Source: Candidatus Ulvibacter alkanivorans | GTDB lineage: Bacteria; Bacteroidota; Bacteroidia; Flavobacteriales; Flavobacteriaceae | NCBI RefSeq assembly: GCF_003333325.1 | Contig: NZ_QOLC01000081.1 | Location: 1-16,724 of the forward strand | Reading direction: 5' to 3' | Length of the DNA: 16,724 nt | Part shown: positions 13,846-16,724 of the stretch, in pieces | How the letters are laid out: every line of letters begins with the position of its first letter | Position numbering within the stretch: position 1 is the stretch's first letter | Made by a program: the position numbers and the translations under genes | The notes under the pieces: generated by a model | Database searches by the model: none | What the model saw: only the letters and a program-made list of their open reading frames with translations | Told to the model about the DNA's origin: nothing

Positions 13846-13862
13846 TGGCAATCTATATGCCA
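13846..13862 (-). promoter_or_regulatory. Sigma-54 (-24/-12) promoter of the 55-aa gene and stress cluster
   Basis: Read on the - strand the sequence is TGGCATATAGATTGCCA. It matches the RpoN consensus TGGCAYRNNNNTTGCW at all specified positions except the last base, with exactly 10 nt between the -24 GG (13861-13860) and the -12 GC (13849-13848). Predicted transcription starts near 13836 and runs toward the 55-aa gene (ATG at 13817). An NtrC-type activator with an intact GAFTGA loop is encoded 155 bp upstream. The site is nearly palindromic, but the opposite strand has ATGC instead of TTGC and points toward the 3' end of the activator gene, so the - strand direction is favoured. Confidence 0.75.
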
Positions 13863-13893
13863 GCAGGTGTGCCAGAAGTGAATTAGAAAGAAG

Positions 13894-13916
13894 AAACCCT
13901 TACACGGTAAGGGTTT
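13894..13916 (-). terminator. Perfect 10-bp inverted repeat: terminator or enhancer site
   Basis: AAACCCTTAC, ACG, GTAAGGGTTT form a perfect hairpin. On the - strand it is followed by CTTCTTTCT, a moderately pyrimidine-rich tail, so it can end the kinase/activator transcript 85 bp beyond the activator stop. It also lies about 58-80 bp upstream of the predicted sigma-54 start. An activator-binding site is therefore an alternative, and both roles are possible. Confidence 0.5.
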
Positions 13917-13920
13917 GTGC

Positions 13921-13994
13921 GCTTTTGCAAAAGCTAAAGTGGATTTGTAGACTGGTACATAATTACCCGGTTGGGGTATACTGTACCGGTATAG
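13921..13994. promoter_or_regulatory. Candidate upstream activator sites for the sigma-54 promoter
   Basis: Two dyads lie about 85-160 bp upstream of the predicted start: the perfect 14-bp palindrome GCTTTTGCAAAAGC (13921-13934), and an imperfect inverted repeat TACCCGGT ... ACCGGTA at about 13965-13991 that also contains TATAC ... GTATA. NtrC-family proteins bind such dyads about 100-200 bp upstream and reach the polymerase by DNA looping. Assignment is by position and symmetry only. Confidence 0.4.
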
Positions 13995-14000
13995 TAGCGT

Positions 14001-15335
14001 TTAATCAGACAGCTTTTGCCGAATGGTTTTCCTATCAATACCTAAAATATCGGCAGCTTTCGTCTTATTGTTATTTGTGGCATTCAATACTTTTTGAATA
14101 TATCTTTTTTCAATTTCCTTGAGCGGAAGTAATTCGTCTTCAGAAAAATCTATATTGTATTTTAAAGTGTCGGGGAGATCTGTTACGCCAATATGTCTAT
14201 CGCACATTATGACAGCTCGTTGTATCACATTTTCAAGTTCACGGATGTTTCCCGGCCAATCATATCGCTGTAATATGGCGGAAGCCTCTGGACTTATTTT
14301 AACAAAACGATCTTTATACTCTAATCCGTATTTAAACAGAAATTTGTCCACAAGCAAAGAAATGTCTTCCTTGCGTTCCCGCAAGGGAGCTACATCAATT
14401 TCCACAACCGTAAGACGGTAATATAGATCCTCTCTAAAGGTATCTTTTTTAATCATTTCCTTCAGGTCGCTGTTGGTGGCTGCAATAATACGAACATCAA
14501 TTTTATCTGCCTTTTGTGCACCAACTTTTACCACTTCTTTTTCTTGAAGCACACGTAATAATCGCGTCTGTACAGCCTTTGAAGCGTTACCTATTTCATC
14601 CAAAAAAATCGTTCCACTATTTGCTGCCTGAAAAAAACCCTCTCGGTTATTTTCAGCTCCTGTAAATGCACCTTTAGTGTAGCCAAAAAGTTCCGATTCT
14701 AATAAATTTTCAGGAATACCACCACAGTTAACCGCGACAAATGGTGCTCGAGAAAATTTTCCTTGATAATGGATAGCGCGCGCTACAAGTTCTTTACCCG
14801 TTCCACTTTCCCCTTTTATAAAAATGGTGGCCTTATTATCCTTTACCCGTTCAATAATTTGAATGACCTCATTTATTTTTTCTGAATTACCGATAATATC
14901 ACCGTAAGCATCACCCTTTTGATCTATTGCTTTTGCTGAAACAGGCTTTTTAGAGCTAATGTCTTTACTACCCAAAGATTTCTCGATAGCACTACTAAGT
15001 TCTTCTTTGGTAAAAGGTTTGGTTAAATAATCGACCACACCAGATTTTATGGCGGACAGCGAATCTTGAACAGATGGATAACCAGTAATCACAAGTTTGG
15101 GTAAGGCAGGATAGTGTTCTGATACAAATTTGATAAGTTCGGTGCCGTCTATCTCTGGCATTTTCAAGTCGGTAATAAGTAAGTCAATCTTTGTATCTCG
15201 AAGTATTTGAACAGCTTCCTTTACTGAAACAGCTTTATAAGAGTGAAAATTCCATGATTGTAAATGACGTTGCAACAGTTCCAAAATATGGATGTCATCA
15301 TCTACTATTAGTATATTCTCTTTTTTAAACTGCAT
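14001..15335 (-). CDS. NtrC-family sigma-54-dependent response regulator
   Basis: This 444-aa enhancer-binding protein has a receiver domain (about 6-120) with phospho-acceptor Asp56 (LLITDLKMP), acidic pocket VDDD (11-14) and Lys106 (YLTKPF). An AAA+ domain follows, with Walker A GESGTGKE (175-182), the sigma-54-contacting GAFTGA loop (222-227) and Walker B GTIFLDEIG (241-249), plus REDLYYRL and the WPGNIRELENV segment. A C-terminal Fis-type helix-turn-helix ends KAADILGIDRKTIRQKLSD. Every part needed to activate sigma-54 RNA polymerase is intact. It starts 15 bp after the histidine kinase stop, so the two are a cognate pair. A sigma-54 promoter 155 bp downstream is its most obvious target. 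Confidence 0.95.
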   Translation of the reverse strand: MQFKKENILIVDDDIHILELLQRHLQSWNFHSYKAVSVKEAVQILRDTKIDLLITDLKMPEIDGTELIKFVSEHYPALPKLVITGYPSVQDSLSAIKSGVVDYLTKPFTKEELSSAIEKSLGSKDISSKKPVSAKAIDQKGDAYGDIIGNSEKINEVIQIIERVKDNKATIFIKGESGTGKELVARAIHYQGKFSRAPFVAVNCGGIPENLLESELFGYTKGAFTGAENNREGFFQAANSGTIFLDEIGNASKAVQTRLLRVLQEKEVVKVGAQKADKIDVRIIAATNSDLKEMIKKDTFREDLYYRLTVVEIDVAPLRERKEDISLLVDKFLFKYGLEYKDRFVKISPEASAILQRYDWPGNIRELENVIQRAVIMCDRHIGVTDLPDTLKYNIDFSEDELLPLKEIEKRYIQKVLNATNNNKTKAADILGIDRKTIRQKLSD

Positions 15336-15350
15336 TGGATTATAAATGTA

Positions 15351-16439
15351 TTAAGTTTTTGGAAGTTTAACCGTAAACGTTGCACCCTTTTTTAAGTTAT
15401 TCTCAACGACAATAGATCCTTTATGGCTTGCTACGATACCATGCACTACACTCAATCCAAGACCAGAACCGTCGCCTGTTGGTTTCGTAGTAAAGAATGG
15501 CTGGAACACTTTTTCAAGCGCCTCATTTGATAGCCCGGGGCCTTCATCGATGATTTTTAAAGTGATGAGATCCTTAGTTTGGGATGCTTCAATTGTTACT
15601 AATCCATTTTTTGGTGAGAAGTATATAGCATTGATAATTAAGTTGAAAATAATTTGAGTTAGCTGAATTGTGTCTGCTTTTAGCATTAATTCTTCCTCTT
15701 CAATTTTTACAAGGTGTTTAACATTAGCTTTTTTAAAGGAAGCATCGAGTAGCGCCAAGGCATTTTTTATTCTCGGCACTAGATTTACCCGTTTCATTTC
15801 TTGAGGCATCTCACAGGCAAAGAACATCAGTTTTTTAACCACTTCACGTGAAAAGATTGCATTTTCAATAACTTTATCCAGGTCTTCCGAAACTTTTTTG
15901 TCGGTTTTAAAATTATCTTTTAAAAGTTCTGCAAAGCCCAATATGTTGGCGAGCGGTGTATTGAGTTCGTGTGCAATACCAGCAGTGATTTCGCCCAAGA
16001 TGGAAAGCCGGTCTGCCCGTTCCATTTGGCGTTTTAGAGAAGTTTCGTTTTGCTGAATTTCAATACGTTCTAAAAGGTTTCCAATTTTTAGTGCTACACT
16101 ATCAAGTAGTTGCTGCTCTTCTTTTAAGAAAGAGCTTTTGTCATCCTTTAAAGAGGCGATAACCTTCCCGTCAGGGGCATTAAAAACGTGGATACGAGAG
16201 CTAATTTGAAGCATTTCATTCAATGCTTCGGTTTCAAATGATGCCATAGAGGTTATAATAGAAATTTCGGTTTTTTTAGGAAATTGAAATCCTTTTTTTA
16301 GACTTAGTGAAATCGCTTTGAGGGTTTCTTGCAATTGATCAGCGTCTGCATTTACGATAATGGAAGATATGTCATAGAGGCAGGTTAGCTCTTTGATCCT
16401 TTCTTTTAGAGTTTGTTCTGTAGTAGTTAGTTGTTTCAT
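15351..16439 (-). CDS. Soluble sensor histidine kinase, partner of the sigma-54 activator
   Basis: In this 362-aa kinase, residues about 1-130 form a GAF-like sensory region (ERIKELTCLYDISSII is the typical opening of such domains, ending in a LLDSVALKIGNLLERI signalling helix). A HisKA domain with phosphorylated His157 (AGIAHELNTPLANILG) and an HATPase domain follow, with N box FNLIINAIYFSP (265-276), G1 DEGPGLS (298-304) and G2 GDGSGLGLS (322-330). There is no transmembrane helix or signal peptide, so it senses a cytoplasmic or soluble signal. The GAF-like part lacks an obvious haem or Fe-S ligand set; Cys20 is the only conspicuous Cys. It is first in the two-gene operon and feeds phosphate to the downstream regulator. 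The signal is unknown. Confidence 0.92.
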   Translation of the reverse strand: MKQLTTTEQTLKERIKELTCLYDISSIIVNADADQLQETLKAISLSLKKGFQFPKKTEISIITSMASFETEALNEMLQISSRIHVFNAPDGKVIASLKDDKSSFLKEEQQLLDSVALKIGNLLERIEIQQNETSLKRQMERADRLSILGEITAGIAHELNTPLANILGFAELLKDNFKTDKKVSEDLDKVIENAIFSREVVKKLMFFACEMPQEMKRVNLVPRIKNALALLDASFKKANVKHLVKIEEEELMLKADTIQLTQIIFNLIINAIYFSPKNGLVTIEASQTKDLITLKIIDEGPGLSNEALEKVFQPFFTTKPTGDGSGLGLSVVHGIVASHKGSIVVENNLKKGATFTVKLPKT

Positions 16440-16724
16440 AGCTATTATTGTGATAGCACAAGCATTATTTATAGACTCAATTTAATTCTATTTTCAAGAA
16501 ATTTAGGCATCCTTTAAATACACCTTTATTGTCAAGTTATGTTGTTCGCAATTTTTTTAAAAATACGAAATTGTGAGAGGTATAGTCATTAAGCATATAT
16601 AAATTAAATCATCTATTAGGAATACACCGGAATAACGATTCAAGGTCTTGGTTACGATTATTTTTTTATCATATCATTCAATAATCAATTGTTGATCGGC
16701 TTGAACATACAATATCAGTTATTT
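16440..16724. promoter_or_regulatory. Upstream region of the kinase/activator operon
   Basis: 285 bp of AT-rich DNA with no convincing ORF. It should carry the promoter of the - strand kinase gene, but I found no -24/-12 element and no clear TTG / TAnnTTTG pair. The pair therefore does not appear to be sigma-54-autoregulated from this region. Confidence 0.4.

Noticed and set aside
13846..13862. Sigma-54 promoter reading on the + strand
   Set aside because: The element is nearly palindromic, but on the + strand the -12 part is ATGC instead of TTGC, and it would point into the 3' end of the activator gene with no + strand gene to transcribe.
14119..14421. 100-aa + strand frame within the response regulator gene
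   Set aside because: Antisense shadow of the AAA+ and C-terminal region, low-complexity Ser/Arg composition, no recognisable domain.

Overview
The window reads as a flavobacterium-like member of the Bacteroidetes. The evidence is AT-rich DNA, weak Shine-Dalgarno signals, a possible TTG / TAnnTTTG-type promoter, a Bacteroidetes-type integrase, a tRNA without encoded CCA, and protein sequences resembling those of marine or soil flavobacteria. The species cannot be fixed from the sequence alone.

Region 1 (1 to about 9271) is the right part of an integrated metal-resistance island. In order on the + strand it holds: the 3' end of an ArsR-family repressor, a MerT-MerP fusion (MerTP), an exported MerP-like protein, mercuric reductase MerA with an N-terminal HMA domain, a CsoR-like regulator, a small thioredoxin-like protein, a second MerTP, a Cu(+)-type P1B ATPase (CopA-like), a CopZ-like HMA chaperone, and a membrane-anchored MtfA-like zinc peptidase. 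Then, on the - strand, comes a tyrosine recombinase, followed by a 235-bp stretch with repeated GTACAAC boxes and the 3' half of a tRNA-Leu(UAG) gene, which is the attachment-site copy. The expected logic is Hg(II) uptake by MerTP, hand-off through HMA and CC thiols, and reduction to Hg(0) by MerA, with copper export alongside. The intact tRNA-Leu and the start of the operon should lie left of the window.

Region 2 (about 9272 to 16724) is probably the resident chromosome. After the tRNA terminator and about 460 bp without a convincing gene, a tight - strand operon runs, in transcription order: glutamate dehydrogenase, a GreA/Rnk-like RNA-polymerase-binding protein, two paralogous helical proteins of unknown function, a two-domain universal stress protein, and a 35-aa membrane microprotein. 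Upstream lie two small genes: a 40-aa basic ORF (doubtful) and a 55-aa Cys-rich protein (convincing). Further upstream, also on the - strand, is a two-component pair: a soluble histidine kinase and an NtrC-type sigma-54 activator with an intact GAFTGA loop.

The most interesting observation is between these blocks. Just 29 bp upstream of the 55-aa Cys-rich gene lies a near-perfect sigma-54 (-24/-12) promoter, TGGCATATAGATTGCC, pointing toward the stress genes. Behind it are several palindromes in the usual place for enhancer-binding sites. I infer that the kinase/activator pair drives a sigma-54-dependent metabolic-stress regulon comprising the Cys-rich microprotein and possibly the GDH / Rnk-like / twin-helical / USP / TM operon. 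I do not know a described system with this composition.
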